The notes: a model not told the origin generated them from the sequence alone. Positions 1 through 10,685 are shown, counted from the stretch's first letter. The stretch: DNA of 20,278 bases from Eimeria necatrix (GCF_000499385.1 NW_013654561.1:1-20278); one strand, 5' to 3'. Translations and numbers: made by a program.

Positions 1-415
1 GTGCTGAATATCTTGACGCTTGAAAGAGGTCAGTTGACAAAATTTGCACAATTATCAGAAACAGCAAGGACGAATATAACCTCGCTACAATCGTTAGCCT
101 TGCGCAGCAGATTGTCATATTGAACAGCCTGACCCAAAATAGAATACTAATGAAGCTCGCGTGAGCTCTGCCTTTATTCGCATCTAATAATGACTTTGTA
201 GTGCTACGTTCGTTTGCTTTTCTTCAAATATCTCTATAGAGCCGCGATAAAAGACGAATCTGCAGTTCTCGTGCTCACCACAAACGCTATTGATGCAATA
301 AATTTTCATGAGCGTGAACCATCATCAGGCCTTGCAGTTACATGCCAACGCAAAAGCCTGCTCTGCAGCCGCCACCCACAACGTATCTTCCGCGCACCCA
401 TCATCTACCTATACC
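1..415 (+). repeat. Partial unit, end of the array unit left of the window
   Basis: This is the tail of a unit upstream of the first B box. I see no clear C box here; a C box would be expected near the window edge. GAACAGCCTGACC near 123 is too weak to call. No gene or other structure is seen. Confidence 0.4.
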
Positions 416-427
416 TACGCCCTGCAC
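413..427 (+). repeat. B box 0 (variant TACGCCCTG)
   Basis: ACC-TAC-GCC-CTG-CAC matches the shared core RCN-TAC-NNN-CTR and has the same GCC variant as the B box at 13822. The next A box lies 685 bp downstream, slightly more than usual. Confidence 0.5.
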
Positions 428-1093
428 ATTCAACACATTTTATTCAAGAGAACATCCTGAATTAGTCCAGACGAACCTATGCGAAAAAGGCTCAGACACC
501 CGACGTATGAGGGACACCGCGCTGCGGGCTGCCGAAGCTGCCCAAGGTTTATGCATGCAGACGTTGGCACATTAGGAAGCGAAAAGGGTGTATCCTGAGG
601 AGACTTCGCGGTTCTTACGCAGGACACTGCCTAGCACTCCACTGCACCCTAAACATTCTTACGCTAACAATGCGTATGCTGACGCTAATTAGGCAAGCAG
701 TTGGTTCTTGGCGGCAGGACGTGCCACAGACATCTGGCACCAGAGGCGCACAGTCGATTAAAAATCACCAACGAGCCTTTCCTGCTTCTGTATGCCTCTT
801 ACTCAAACCACGATATCGACAGCAATGCGCCGAAACAGAGTGAACGCGCTCTTACCCGTTGGTAAGCAACTATCGTACGACTTTGCTCGTTCAATGCAAA
901 CAGCAGTGAGGCACGTGCAGCACTGCTTGTCTCCACGGCCTAGCTCCCTTTTTCTTAGTGTGAATGTCGCTGATTGCATGTTTGTTATAGACGAGCACGC
1001 ACTTGTTCGTGTCTATTCGGAAATATTTTGTCCGTGTGTGTGTGACGTTTGGGTTATGTAAACATAAAATTATTTGAGTGCGTTCCAGTGCGT

Positions 1094-1162
1094 TGTCACC
1101 TACTGGCTGCAATCATCGTGGAAGAGGTTGATTTGGACGCTGCCTTTGCTTCGTGTGTTCTC
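1094..1162 (+). repeat. A box 1, bipartite
   Basis: The left block is GTCACCTACTGGCTGCAA with TAC at 1101. The right block GTGTGTTCTC lies at 1153-1162, 52 bp after TAC, matching the right block GTGTGTTCGC of the other complete A boxes (48-52 bp). Confidence 0.7.
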
Positions 1163-1510
1163 TAACATACCGTTGGCTCACGCAGGCACTCAAGTTAGAG
1201 AACGGGTGATAAGTGCAGCTTAGCTCATTCCACGGAAGAGCAAACATGCATGTCGCCCGCACGAAAACGCCTTGCAGGGTTAACGACAAAAACCGCGCTC
1301 GTGGAGTTCAAAGCTATTGCAAGCCATTCGGTGGCACCATGATCCGGCTCCCATTCAGCAGCAGTTTTATTCGAGTTTTTTCAAAATAAAGCGTGTGCGA
1401 AGGCGAGCAAGGATTCTTTAAGTACGATTTTCCATTCCTAACCTGGTTGATCACGCAGAGTCGTAACATAGTGCTTGTCATATGCGAACGTGATGTGTTG
1501 CATTAAACGC

Positions 1511-1525
1511 GCTTACAGGCTTCAT
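1511..1525 (+). repeat. C box 1
   Basis: GCTTACAGGCTTCAT, identical to the C consensus through ACAGGCT. It lies 413 bp after A box 1 and 455 bp before the next B box. Confidence 0.7.
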
Positions 1526-1802
1526 AGGACGACTACTCGCATCCAGGGATTTCATGCAAAAGTTTTTTCGTGTCCTTGCACTGTTGTCGTTGATCGCTAA
1601 ATTTCGCCGAACGTCCATCACTCCTTGCAAAACAGAAAGCAGAGCCGCAGTTCTTGGATACGGACCTAAAATCGTAATTATAAATTATCTGCGATCGATT
1701 GAATGTTATGTTACCGAGGCCCAGGAGCAGCACAAACACTGGACGCGCAATCAGCATGCAGTCTGCGGATTGTGTATATCCAAACGCCACTGCGTCCACA
1801 GA

Positions 1803-1824
1803 TGCACACTTAATGCACACTTAA
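1803..1824 (+). repeat. 11-bp perfect tandem duplication
   Basis: TGCACACTTAA occurs twice in direct succession at 1803-1813 and 1814-1824. It is small, probably replication slippage, and unrelated to the boxes. Confidence 0.9.
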
Positions 1825-1965
1825 TGACGAGTGCCTGTACAACGCGTCACAGGAAAGCTTTTGTACCTCGCTTTAGGCTTCACCAAACAACACGTTAATG
1901 CTAAACAGCAGACACTTCACGGCGATTCATCATACTTTGTCTACTGAAACGTTGCGTTCATCGTG

Positions 1966-1980
1966 GCGTACTCCCTGAAA
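1966..1980 (+). repeat. B box 1
   Basis: GCGTACTCCCTGAAA, a full match to the B core. Confidence 0.8.
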
Positions 1981-2571
1981 CAACAATTGTAAGCTACAGG
2001 GTGCTCTCCGTATTTCACCTACAAAGTCCCCTACGTTTATAATGAGCAGCCCAGAATCAGTCCGACGTATTGGCGCAAGTGGAGTGAGGAACACGGCTCA
2101 GCTCACGAAACACGGATATTTTCCCAGGAAGACAATGCTTACGGGAATATTTTGACAGTCCAGCAGCTGAAGCGTCTTTATAAAATTTCAAACTGCTACG
2201 TGACACTTCGTGCCTATCGCACCCATCAGAAAGCTCCAAGTGGCCAACAGTGGAAAACACAATTTAGGCCGGACACAACCATCTCAAAGGCAATGATCTA
2301 CACAGTAATTAACGATACAGTGTAAAGGTGAGAAGTTCGGCAACAGCCAGCGTGACGGGCTCCAGTGCACCAAGAGCCCTATCAATCTTTGGAATGATGC
2401 ATGAAATGGCAAGATTGATTTTTCCCGCAGTGAATGTTCGTTGCATTGCACAAGTAAAAGAGAGTTCACACGCGCATTGGAGAGCGTGCTGCCAGATAGA
2501 TCTACCCTGGTGGAATAAGTGTTGTCTTTCACGAACGTGACGCGAGCAATATGCTGCACTTCGCGCGAAGC

Positions 2572-2586
2572 AACATACGACCGACG
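2572..2586 (+). repeat. Decayed A box candidate
   Basis: ACATACGACCGACGC keeps RCN-TAC and lies at the expected distance from B (606 bp) and C (415 bp), but the CTG part is lost. It is supported mainly by position. Confidence 0.3.
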
Positions 2587-2732
2587 CTTCGTTACACGAC
2601 AAACATTCATTTGGACAAGCACCAGGTTGTAGGAACGCAGACTAGTAGAACGCCAAAACGCAAGAGTCCCCCAACCTATCCTCGAACCTATCTTAGATAT
2701 TGAGTCAGGAAGGTCCAACGAGGCCTGGCGCT

Positions 2733-2747
2733 ACGTACTGGCTGTGT
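2733..2747 (+). repeat. Off-register A-type core
   Basis: ACGTACTGGCTGTGT is a full match to the RCN-TAC-TGG-CTG core but lies 764 bp after the B box, outside the usual spacing. It could be the true A box of this unit or an extra copy. Confidence 0.45.
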
Positions 2748-2986
2748 CATAAATTGATATACCAAGAGGCCGTATCACAGACGAGCCAAGCGTCGTAAAC
2801 ACTCAGGCAGGCACAATCGCGGGGAAAAGTAGAAACTTTCGTATTCAAAAAGGTCTCGTGTCCTATAACGCTCTGTTTGAAGTTAAATCCGGTAAAATCA
2901 CTTGGCAGTTTCACACTGAAACACAGATAATCCGCAAACACAATCATTTCATGCTTTATATTCGTAGTCGGTATTTTACGAAAAAC

Positions 2987-3001
2987 ACGTATTTGCTTGA
3001 T
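2987..3001 (+). repeat. C box 2 (decayed, TAT variant)
   Basis: ACGTATTTGCTTGAT follows the core with TAT in place of TAC. The nearest neighbours are 415 and 456 bp away, exactly in the A-to-C and C-to-B ranges. Confidence 0.45.
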
Positions 3002-3442
3002 CCGCCTATAGCAATTCCAATCCGGCAATCTGCCACCGCGATGTGCGACAGATTCCAGTGCGCAAAGGAACTACCAGTGACTGTTTTTCAGTTCCACGCT
3101 GAAAAGACACACCACCTGGACACGAGCGATAAAAATATTTCCCTGCGTTTTCCACGCTGGCACAAAAGATTTTGGCTAACAGAACAATATGCAGTTTCTT
3201 CTTCGAGTCATCCTCGCTGCCACTTCCAGCAACATATTTATAAAGACGAGAAACCTAGCAAATATCACAAAATTAATGTACACAGTTGAATCCGACAAAG
3301 CCCCATAGCATTGGAAATTGTGTTGCCGGCGAAGTAGTTGCCTTAGCGGCCTGAAGTAGTCCTTTTTAAGCTTCTTTAGAAACGCTATGCAGATGTTTTT
3401 GTCAACGAATTGCAGCTTGTGATATCTAAAAACCCGCTAAGC

Positions 3443-3457
3443 GCTTACTCCCTGAAT
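3443..3457 (+). repeat. B box 2
   Basis: GCTTACTCCCTGAAT, followed by AATTAT as in the B boxes at 9682 (ATAATTACT) and 11124 (AATAATTCA), which suggests a slightly longer B consensus. Confidence 0.8.
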
Positions 3458-4117
3458 AATTATCGCAAACCTTGTCCAATGCCAAGACAGCAGCATTGTA
3501 CAAGAATTCGAATATCGTGGAGCGCCCCGGATTCTGTTAATTGTCACCCCAATGCCAGTCCTGACATTGTAACCATGTCAACGCGCGAGATCTTTTTCCA
3601 TAAAGCGCACGCGCAAGTATTCGGCTCGCAGCAAAAATAAAGACCAAAACGAAAATCGCTTCGATGCAAAGTGTAGACGCCCCAGTCCGCGAGATCAATT
3701 TGTGGGGAACATGACTTCTGCCAATTCGTCGAGGGCTTCAACACGATGCAAATCGTTACTGCGAGGCTGTCTATAGCTGTTTCCTGCTGGGGGGTTCGCG
3801 TCCCTCTTCTGCAGTAAATTTACTGATAACGACACAGTTACTATACCACAAATAGGCCTATCATTTTATCAGATTTGATACAGCTGAAAAGCATGTGGCA
3901 TGCTCGCACATAGTTATGACATTGCGACGGGTACCTCATAAATGCTTTGACAAACGCATAATATACTCGACCCCGACATCCACTCACAGATCCTCGTGAC
4001 GTTACTAACGACAGATGGCTCAACACAAACAGCGTGTCAGCTTCCTCACCCTCTGTGCAACACTTTGTACATTTTATCGGCCCAAGTACGTTCCATATCG
4101 GGAGTAAGGGGGCCACA

Positions 4118-4134
4118 GCTTACACGTCCTGCAC
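4118..4134 (+). repeat. Off-register A/C-type core
   Basis: GCTTACACGTCCTGCAC resembles the A variant TACATCCTGCAC with one extra base. It lies exactly 200 bp before C box 3. Confidence 0.35.
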
Positions 4135-4317
4135 TTCTACGTTCAAAACTGAGTCACGCCTAATATATAGCGTATCCAATCATCCTACTATGACTTTTTG
4201 TGCCGCTACAGGCATGTTTTAGGAACGACACAAGCAGGCAAGCCAGCCAATGGCGGTTAGATCTTTCAAGAGTCTTGTTGTGTGGAAGGTATTAGCCCCA
4301 TTTCGTATCCCTTGGCA

Positions 4318-4332
4318 GCTTACAGGCTGCAA
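4318..4332 (+). repeat. C box 3
   Basis: GCTTACAGGCTGCAA, identical over 15 bases to the C boxes at 7761 and 12310. Confidence 0.8.
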
Positions 4333-4698
4333 TAAGCTAACTTAGGAAATTTTGAGTTCTTTCTTTCCGGAACGCGGCAGAACATCGGATGATGGCAACT
4401 CTAACACCGCATCTTAGATTCATTATTCTTCGACTTGGCGGCAAATTTAGTCGTTTTTATCGATTCAAGGTGGCTTTCAATCTTTATAAAAAATCTAGTA
4501 CTGAACATTATTAAGGTACGCCGAAAAGCAGCAAACATATTGCAGTCCAATTTCTTGTGCACAGAACAGATAGAAGCAGACACACTCTTCGCAAGAAACG
4601 ATAGACATCCGTGCATTCGGCACGAGACACGCACGCGGGGCACTCTTTCACTCTCCAAGACGAGCTGAGCAACGTAAGCAAAGTAATTACACATTGAC

Positions 4699-4713
4699 AC
4701 CTACTCCCTAGAA
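4699..4713 (+). repeat. B box 3
   Basis: ACCTACTCCCTAGAA, with CTA in place of CTG. Confidence 0.75.
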
Positions 4714-4930
4714 ACGCATTATAATGGGATGGTTGTGCGATATATTTTCAATCCAATATTGGCAACTTCCACCTGACGGTGCGCATAAAACCAGGGATCG
4801 CATAATCTTAAGACTACTTCGACACAAACTGCGCAACTCGGCTTCCTGTCGAATAACAAGGTGGTAATGGGGCTACCAGCATCCGTGAAGGACATTAGTA
4901 GCATCTCCGTGATCGCAGCAAGCGTGTGTT

Positions 4931-4944
4931 GCAGAACGTTCTGC
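4931..4944. repeat. Perfect 14-bp palindrome
   Basis: GCAGAACGTTCTGC equals its own reverse complement. It could be a dimeric protein site, but a single palindrome of this size can also arise by chance in 20 kb. Confidence 0.6.
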
Positions 4945-5284
4945 TGCAGCATATGCATCAAACCACCATGCCAAATGTCAAATGTTGCATGATTACAGTA
5001 GTCGAAACACACCCTCGGGGACCACAACATGACAAAAGAAAAACTGCATGCATGTGCGCAAAAATACTCAGGCCTGCATACAATTCTAGCAAGATTCGGC
5101 CAAAAGCCAGCTTCAGATTGCCACCGCCTGTTCAAGGCCTTGGTGCATTCTGAGACGTGCTTGATACTTCAAAGACAAAAACCCGAGAAGGAGTAACACA
5201 CCGGCGCTGGCTACATATTAGGACATGTTTGCGACCGCGCACCACCTGCATGCCAAGCAAATAAAGGGCGTGCCGCACCAGCAC

Positions 5285-5320
5285 ACGTATGCCATCCATC
5301 ACATCTCTACACAGATATCG
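5285..5320 (+). repeat. A box 4 (decayed)
   Basis: ACG-TAT-GCC-ATC-CAT at 586 bp after B. Downstream it keeps CAGATAT as in the A box at 10285, with a few bases of gap. The core is degraded, so the call rests on position plus this second match. Confidence 0.4.
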
Positions 5321-5663
5321 GCAACCAGAGCATTCAATATAGATAAAAACGGCACCGAGAAGCCGCTGGAAGTCACGTTGAGGCATGTTGTTAAAATCAT
5401 CATAAGGCCAGTCTGTATAACATAAATTTATGGGCGGACAAGATAATACTCACCGCATGTCAACAGCAAAACAAAAGCATCCCGAAGTGCGCAGCTCAGT
5501 TCCGCCAGATCTGCAATCGAGTGACAAAATGAACAAGCACAGCCTTGCTTGGTATTCAAATGTAGTTTTTTACTAGGCAGCAAGAAAACAACGTTCACGT
5601 CCACGAAGTCCGCTGATCATCTTTCACACCGCAAATGCTGCTCACATAAGGAGCTCTCGAAAC

Positions 5664-5678
5664 GCGTACACCCTGAAG
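5664..5678 (+). repeat. C box 4a (ACC/ACG variant)
   Basis: GCGTACACCCTGAAG lies 379 bp after the A candidate. It resembles the C box at 9276 (ACGTACACGCTAAAA) more than the B boxes. Confidence 0.5.
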
Positions 5679-6294
5679 AAAAGTAGATGTGCTAATTTGC
5701 ATCATCAACAGCAGCACGGGCGCCTGTGTCGACAACCGGAGCGTGACGAGTTTCCTCCAAAGGGCGATTTCAGCCCTGAGTGGCGCGAATCGCTCCAAAG
5801 GCCAGCATGAAAGTCTCAAATTTCTTTGTGTTCAAAATATTTTCTACATCTCACACAGGGACCTTGTAAGGATTATTGTGGTTTGCATCTCACTATAGTA
5901 TCTGCCTTTAATTCAGTGGAAATGCGTGATTCAGCAGGCACTCCTCATCTGCTTGCACTCTGCTATGTGGGCCTGTGAATGCTTGCCAGCAGAATCTTTA
6001 AAGGCAGGAGCGTCAAAAGAAGCAAAATGCGCAAATCAGCTGCCGGTGTGTTGACAGAGAAATGCCACAAAATACGCAAATGGTTTGCCCCAGCAGTTAT
6101 CAAGAATCTCTGTCAGTTTTGCATTCTTGCACACGACTGCGACATACCTAACTGAACTATTGCATACAATAATTCACTCACAATGTATTTAGAGAGCCCA
6201 TCAACGCTATCTAAAACAAACGCTCGGCCACAAATAACACAGAAGGTCCTTAGTGATTTCATGACGTTTCGCATATCTGATCAGGTTCGTAGCT

Positions 6295-6309
6295 ACGCAC
6301 TGGCTGCTC
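6295..6309 (+). repeat. Off-register A-type core
   Basis: ACG-CAC-TGG-CTG-CTC matches the A core with CAC for TAC, as in the A box at 19435, but lies only 109 bp before C box 4b. It may mark the junction where a unit was shortened. Confidence 0.4.
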
Positions 6310-6400
6310 ACCAAACGGAAAAGTCAGCACCTCTCGCCAGCGCTTGGGAGCACGCAGCATTTCTCAGCGCAGGCGTTTTCCGAGGCCTGCGCAATGTAAC

Positions 6401-6415
6401 ACGTACAGGCTACAA
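6401..6415 (+). repeat. C box 4b
   Basis: ACGTACAGGCTACAA, 408 bp before the next B box. Confidence 0.7.
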
Positions 6416-6808
6416 AAAAATATTTTTATCCTTGCAGTCTTCTTTTCCCACAAAGTGGCACAGTGCCTTGTTTTGATAGAGTGAGCACATATCTTATACA
6501 CAACTGATACGCAAGTCTTCAACAAAAGTGCTGGGCGGATCTCTTCAGGATGCCTCTTGAGACTTGAAAACACAAGCAAACTAATTGTCAGTGTGGACCT
6601 TGAGGATTTACAGAATACCGATCTAATAAAGAGGCCTATCAGCTATGCAGCAAACACACAATGAGGCAGCCGTTTGTGCAGGTCACTGATCATACTGGTG
6701 CACATCTTCTGCAAGAAGGCATACTCCTGAGTCCCTTTAACGGCAAGTAATTGCGAGGCTTCACGGCTCGACGGAAGCTGGATCAACGGAAATTAACAGT
6801 GAAGTCGG

Positions 6809-6823
6809 CCGCACTCCCTGAAA
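6809..6823 (+). repeat. B box 5
   Basis: CCGCACTCCCTGAAA, with CAC for TAC, otherwise a full match. Confidence 0.75.
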
Positions 6824-7374
6824 ATTGTTGATCTCCAGTTACACAATTGAACCTCATATTGCTTTCGTTTTCCACAATGCTGCGCAAAATCAAACGCTGG
6901 CACTGCACTAGTGAAGCACCGCGCTGCATTACGCGGCTGTAAAGGACTTTCTTGCACGTTTTGTATGCAGGCGTGCGTTCAAATGATGCATGGCAAGCAA
7001 GAAGAGGGAGGGTTCGCGCAAGGTTTTGCAAACATCTCCACCATTCCCGCATAACTGTACTCTAGAATATTCTATCCATGCGTTGCTTTTCACGTTCACC
7101 CTTCCCAGAATGATCGCGTAAGAACCCGAAAGACCTCACACAAGAATAATCAGATATCTTGTGCTCCAGTGAAGAAACTTGTGTCAGGCGGTCAGCCGGA
7201 CGCAAAGTCGGTGAGGTTGCTGCAAAATTGATTGGATTCAGAGATACGACCGGCCTCAGCAATTCAGTGCACTCACAGGCATTTCACAAGCTACTAAAAG
7301 AAATGTCCAGATTGTGAACAGAAATTCGGGACCCCAAACCTTTGCAGGCGCCTTCAATGCTAGATGAAACCTGT

Positions 7375-7414
7375 TCCCACATACTGGCTGCGCGCCACGT
7401 AGAGATGTGGAAAT
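7375..7414 (+). repeat. A box 5, left block
   Basis: CCCACATACTGGCTGCGC followed by GCCACGTAGAGATGT. It shares nearly 30 bases with the A boxes at 8849 and 14458. The right block GTGTGTTCGC is not preserved. Confidence 0.8.
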
Positions 7415-7760
7415 ATTTGTCCAGTACTTGAACGCTCATCACCACGGCTCTGCACGTTTGCTGGTAAAAAGAGAGCTGATAAATGCTGAACACTTTCCTA
7501 AGCAGCCGATGAACGGCAAAACGTATGAAGAAAACAACAGGTATCCGCAACTCTAATTGCTGACACGACGCTGGCCCGACCTGCCGAAATGCGCGCCGAG
7601 CCTCGGAATTCACTTACACATCCTTAGTCAGCGTTTCAGTATGGCTTCGTACTAGGAATGCCGCACGAAATGCGCTGCAAAAGAGGCATTCATTGCTTGC
7701 TGAATTCTAAGGGCCTCTTTCGCAACCCAAGCAGTATTAATTTTTCATATCACTCCCAAA

Positions 7761-7789
7761 GCTTACAGGCTGCAACCAGCAAATATGGT
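7761..7789 (+). repeat. C box 5
   Basis: GCTTACAGGCTGCAACCAGC. Conservation with the boxes at 4318, 12310 and 13387 extends weakly through an AGCAA-type tail. Confidence 0.8.
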
Positions 7790-7954
7790 GTGTGTTCTAG
7801 ACCTCCGCCAAAATCTGATAGATTGGCTAATTGTGACGAGTCGAACATCGTGTCTTACTAAGAATTAGTCACCAATATGAAAACTGAAGTTATGCATATT
7901 GCTGGCTAATTCTTACTATGACACGATATTCGAGTCTCTGTGCGTGTCTCTTCA

Positions 7955-7969
7955 AGCTACAGGCTTTAT
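7955..7969 (+). repeat. Extra C-type box
   Basis: AGCTACAGGCTTTAT keeps ACAGGCT and lies 194 bp after C box 5. A similar offset (201 bp) separates the weak and strong C cores at 12112 and 12313. Confidence 0.45.
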
Positions 7970-8250
7970 AGTATCTAACAAGCTCTTTTACGCGAGAATA
8001 GCGATAGCACTAAACAAGGAGCAGTCATTCTAAAAACACGTAGGACGAACAAATCTGCAGCAGGCAACATTCCACTAGGGTCTGCTAGTGAAGGGCAATC
8101 GCCTTCGCAAAAATCAACTCTTCTAATGTTCAAAAAGCTTCTCACATGCCATGTGTCACTGAAACCCAAGGGAAAAGAGCAATCGAAGATCTCAAGGTAT
8201 CGCTGTTCGGGGGAAGATGCATGAAGAGCAAAAATCGATCTCCCGTCGGC

Positions 8251-8265
8251 ACATACTCCCTGAAC
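8251..8265 (+). repeat. B box 6
   Basis: ACATACTCCCTGAAC, a full match to the B core. Confidence 0.8.
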
Positions 8266-8841
8266 TTTTATCAGTATAGCATTCATTGTTTTGAAGACAG
8301 GCACAAGCTACTGTCGTTGGAGGAAAATCGTCTGAGGACACACAGAAGCCATTGCGAAAAGCCACGAACACTACCAGGCGTTTCGTCATGTGCTTAAAAG
8401 GCAAAGTTTGGTGCGCTATAATTTGAATTTACCACGCATAAGCTAGCTTGCAAAAGGAACCTTTACACAGCGTCGAAGAACCAAAACCAGAACCGGTCTC
8501 TGCCCACGCTGACCAGAGCTGACTTGACTAACCGTGCAGTACGACGTGATTAGTTACCATAAAAAGCAGCAGTTGGCAAACCGCCGGCTTTTCCTCTTCA
8601 ACGTCTATGCAAGAATTTCCGTTGGTGTGTATTCTGGAGCCTCTGCAAAATGTGACAACAGAAAGCGCAACGGCGCCACGATACGTCCCCCATAATTATC
8701 TTCAAAAAACACAAAGCGTATTTCAATGCGCCAAGCATTAATACAAATTTTTTGTACTAGGGAAAACAACGACTGAACAATAGACAATAAGTAAGTATTT
8801 CTATTTTTCTACCAAGCTTTGTACATTAGACCGAGCCGTCT

Positions 8842-8880
8842 GTCCACATACAGGCTGCACGCCACGTGGATATGCCGAAA
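8842..8880 (+). repeat. A box 6, left block
   Basis: GTCCACATACAGGCTGCACG followed by CCACGTGGATATG. It has AGG where other A boxes have TGG, so it links the A and C families. The right block is not clear. Confidence 0.8.
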
Positions 8881-9275
8881 TGTCCCTACAGCATTAAATC
8901 ATTAACATTACATCTGAGCTCGTATGCCTATAGTAGGTTCACTTGCTTAGACTGGACAGGCACATGAGATTCTTCATTGGGCAGTTACGTAAATTGCCAC
9001 GGAGAGTGCGGGCCCAGTTGCAAATTCATGACGTCTCATCGAGACGAAAAAAAGGCAGTTAGCGCACCTGGAGGACAAAAACGCAACGCCTTCAGGGGCA
9101 TGCCTGAGTCCCTTTCAAGTTACGTTTGATTGTTTGGTCTTGCTGGGCTTGGCAGAACAGCTGTGAACTAAGCACAAAGCAAGGAACGCGGTGCAGCAGA
9201 GGCAGCCTTTGTGTGCAAGTTACTGATATCTTAATCTGCATCTCAAACGTAACCCCCACTGCCATCCTTTTGAAG

Positions 9276-9290
9276 ACGTACACGCTAAAA
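9276..9290 (+). repeat. C box 6 (ACG variant)
   Basis: ACGTACACGCTAAAA fits RCN-TAC-NNN-CTR. I found it by looking where spacing predicted a C box; it lies 430 bp after A and 403 bp before B. Confidence 0.55.
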
Positions 9291-9678
9291 TGAAGTAATT
9301 ATGCAGCTTTGGAATGTTTATTCTCTACAATGCAACAGGGGACCTCATGCTACCATTTGAGAGCTACGACTAGTTGCCAGAACAACTGCATTCCAAATTC
9401 CATGACAGGCGTGTGACGCTTATACAATGTTAACGGTGTTTCGGTCGTGACCATTGAAGCTCCAGTAAACATCAAATAATCATTAAAGAACGATTGAACT
9501 TGACACTGCGTACATGTAGAGGTGAATATCTTTTGCGAGCCTTTCGCGCCGGATACAAGCATTACTGTGAACTGTCAGCTAGCATCTTATCTAACTCCTT
9601 ACTCATATTGATCGCCGGAAATCGGAAGCCTCTAGTGATAGGCACGATTTGAAGAACTAACCAGTCACACAAAGAGCC

Positions 9679-9693
9679 ACATACTCCCTGGAT
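9679..9693 (+). repeat. B box 7
   Basis: ACATACTCCCTGGAT followed by AATTACT. Confidence 0.8.
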
Positions 9694-9835
9694 AATTACT
9701 GCTCTCAAGTGGTGTTACTGCGGTATGTGCTCCGCGCTAAAGTTTCTAGCGTCTCTGTAAATTATCTGAATAGGAGCAGAGCGTTGCACCGCACTGTGTT
9801 CTTTGCCCAACAGAGCGCTTAAATTAGCTTTCTAA

Positions 9836-9854
9836 ACGTCTAGTTACTAGACGT
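9836..9854. repeat. Perfect 8-bp inverted repeat, loop 3
   Basis: ACGTCTAG-TTA-CTAGACGT. It is the first of three inverted repeats packed into about 130 bp. Confidence 0.7.
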
Positions 9855-9894
9855 ACGCTCAATACAAAATATTATGTGCGGAGGCGAGACAAGT

Positions 9895-9930
9895 TTGCGG
9901 CAAAACTGCTGCTTGCAGCATTAGCCGCAA
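9895..9930. repeat. Nested hairpin (7-bp outer and 6-bp inner stem)
   Basis: The outer arms are TTGCGGC (9895-9901) and GCCGCAA (9924-9930); the inner arms are TGCTGC (9907-9912) and GCAGCA (9915-9920) with a 2-base loop. The right outer arm is shared with the next inverted repeat. Confidence 0.6.
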
Positions 9931-9966
9931 ATTGCAATTCTTCGCCAACGCTTTTGCAATTTGTGG
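9925..9966. repeat. 13-bp inverted repeat, loop 16
   Basis: CCGCAAATTGCAA (9925-9937) and TTGCAATTTGTGG (9954-9966) pair with one G-T wobble. The left arm overlaps the right arm of the nested hairpin, so in RNA the two folds would exclude each other. Confidence 0.6.
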
Positions 9967-10277
9967 ATGCAAAAATTACGAGAATTCCAAGAAGAGATCG
10001 AACAGTCTCCACATTGTTCTTGTAAGACAGTATAAATGATAAAATGTCAACGAGCATGTGGCATTTTCCAATGTTCGTTCATCTAGAAAAGGACGCAACA
10101 GATGTATGCTTGCATTTCTGCAAGCCCAGCTTGAAAGCAACGTTGAAAATGGCACCATACACGCGGTCCAAGTGCAATAAACCTGTTTGATGCTATACAA
10201 AACAGAGCACCACCCAAATGCGGCACGTTAGCTTCCCAATTGTTAAAATGATCCTTTCACATCACACTGAGTCTATG

Positions 10278-10344
10278 TTTCACATACATCCTGCACACCG
10301 TTCAGATATTGCAGCGTGTCTCACCAGCGTATGTGTGTGTTCGC
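10278..10344 (+). repeat. A box 7, bipartite (ATC variant)
   Basis: The left block is TTTCACATACATCCTGCACA; the right block GTGTGTTCGC is at 10335-10344, 50 bp after TAC. Confidence 0.8.
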
Positions 10345-10685
10345 ATCTTAGCAATTCATCAGCAAGAGGGACCCTGGTATTAGCGCCAAGTGGCACGGAA
10401 CGGAACCTAGAGCCCGCCGTCAGGTGAATTGTATAGGACACGGTTCGGCTACGAAGCCATGTCTAATGCCTCAAAGTTAGAGACACGGCAATTCTGCAGA
10501 GGAGGGTCAGTCCCGTCCAATACGTGTTTGGGCTACCAATTTATTCAACAAAAGACGTCAGTGTCCGACGTATTACCACAGAGATATCGTATTGGGCTCC
10601 AGAAAATGTTTTGGAGAGAGATATTTCATAAAATCTCCCCATTTGTTTTTCATCGACCTGTATTGCGATTCGGTGCACTCAAAGA

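Larger units (their letters stand above)
416..1968 (+). repeat. Array unit 1 (1553 bp)
   Basis: Boxes are B 416, A 1101 and C 1514, with steps of 685, 413 and 455 bp to the next B. The DNA between boxes holds only short overlapping open frames on both strands (for example 792-1061 and 1554-1898) with no recognisable product. An 11-bp perfect tandem duplication lies at 1803-1824. Confidence 0.55.
1969..3445 (+). repeat. Array unit 2 (1477 bp)
   Basis: B is at 1969, a decayed A candidate at 2575 (606 bp later) and a decayed C candidate at 2990 (415 bp later), with the next B 456 bp on. A second, off-register match to the A core lies at 2733. Open frames on both strands (2284-2718 minus, 2858-3289 plus) overlap and have no recognisable content. 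Confidence 0.5.
3446..4701 (+). repeat. Array unit 3, short form (1256 bp)
   Basis: B is at 3446 and C at 4321, with the next B 381 bp on. The A box is not clear: GGGTACCTCATA at 3929 has the right distance to C (389 bp) but a poor core, and GCTTACACGTCCTGCAC at 4118 has a better core but lies 200 bp before C. The unit is about 190 bp shorter than usual, as is the unit at 12571. No gene is seen. Confidence 0.5.
4702..6811 (+). repeat. Array unit 4, long form (2110 bp)
   Basis: B is at 4702, A candidate at 5288 (586 bp), C-type box at 5667 (379 bp), a weak B-type ACATACCTAACTGAA at 6142, an A-type core at 6295, and C at 6404 followed by B 408 bp on. The two C boxes are 737 bp apart, so the unit looks like one normal unit plus part of a second that has lost about half its length. 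A perfect 14-bp palindrome lies at 4931-4944. No coding sequence is recognised. Confidence 0.5.
6812..8253 (+). repeat. Array unit 5 (1442 bp), well preserved
   Basis: B 6812, A 7382 (570 bp), C 7764 (382 bp), next B 490 bp on. A further C-type core lies at 7958, 194 bp after C. Minus-strand open frames (6783-7052, 7062-7262, 7284-7613) show no recognisable product. Confidence 0.65.
8254..9681 (+). repeat. Array unit 6 (1428 bp)
   Basis: B 8254, A 8849 (595 bp), decayed C 9279 (430 bp), next B 403 bp on. Nothing gene-like is seen between the boxes; open frames are under 85 codons except 7975-8304 on the minus strand, which crosses the previous unit boundary. Confidence 0.6.

Noticed and set aside
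2284..2718. 144-codon open frame on -, overlapping other frames
   Set aside because: It overlaps a second minus-strand frame and a plus-strand frame of similar quality; nothing distinguishes it from chance.
3929..3943. GGGTACCTCATA as the A box of unit 3
   Set aside because: The distance to C is right (389 bp), but only TAC is kept, so I did not list it as a feature.
6663..9227. Similarity of GAGGCAGCC segments at 6663 and 9199, and of CCTGAGTCCCTTT near 6726 and 9103
   Set aside because: The order of the two matches is swapped between the places, they are out of register with the boxes, and exact 13-base repeats are expected a few times by chance in 20 kb.
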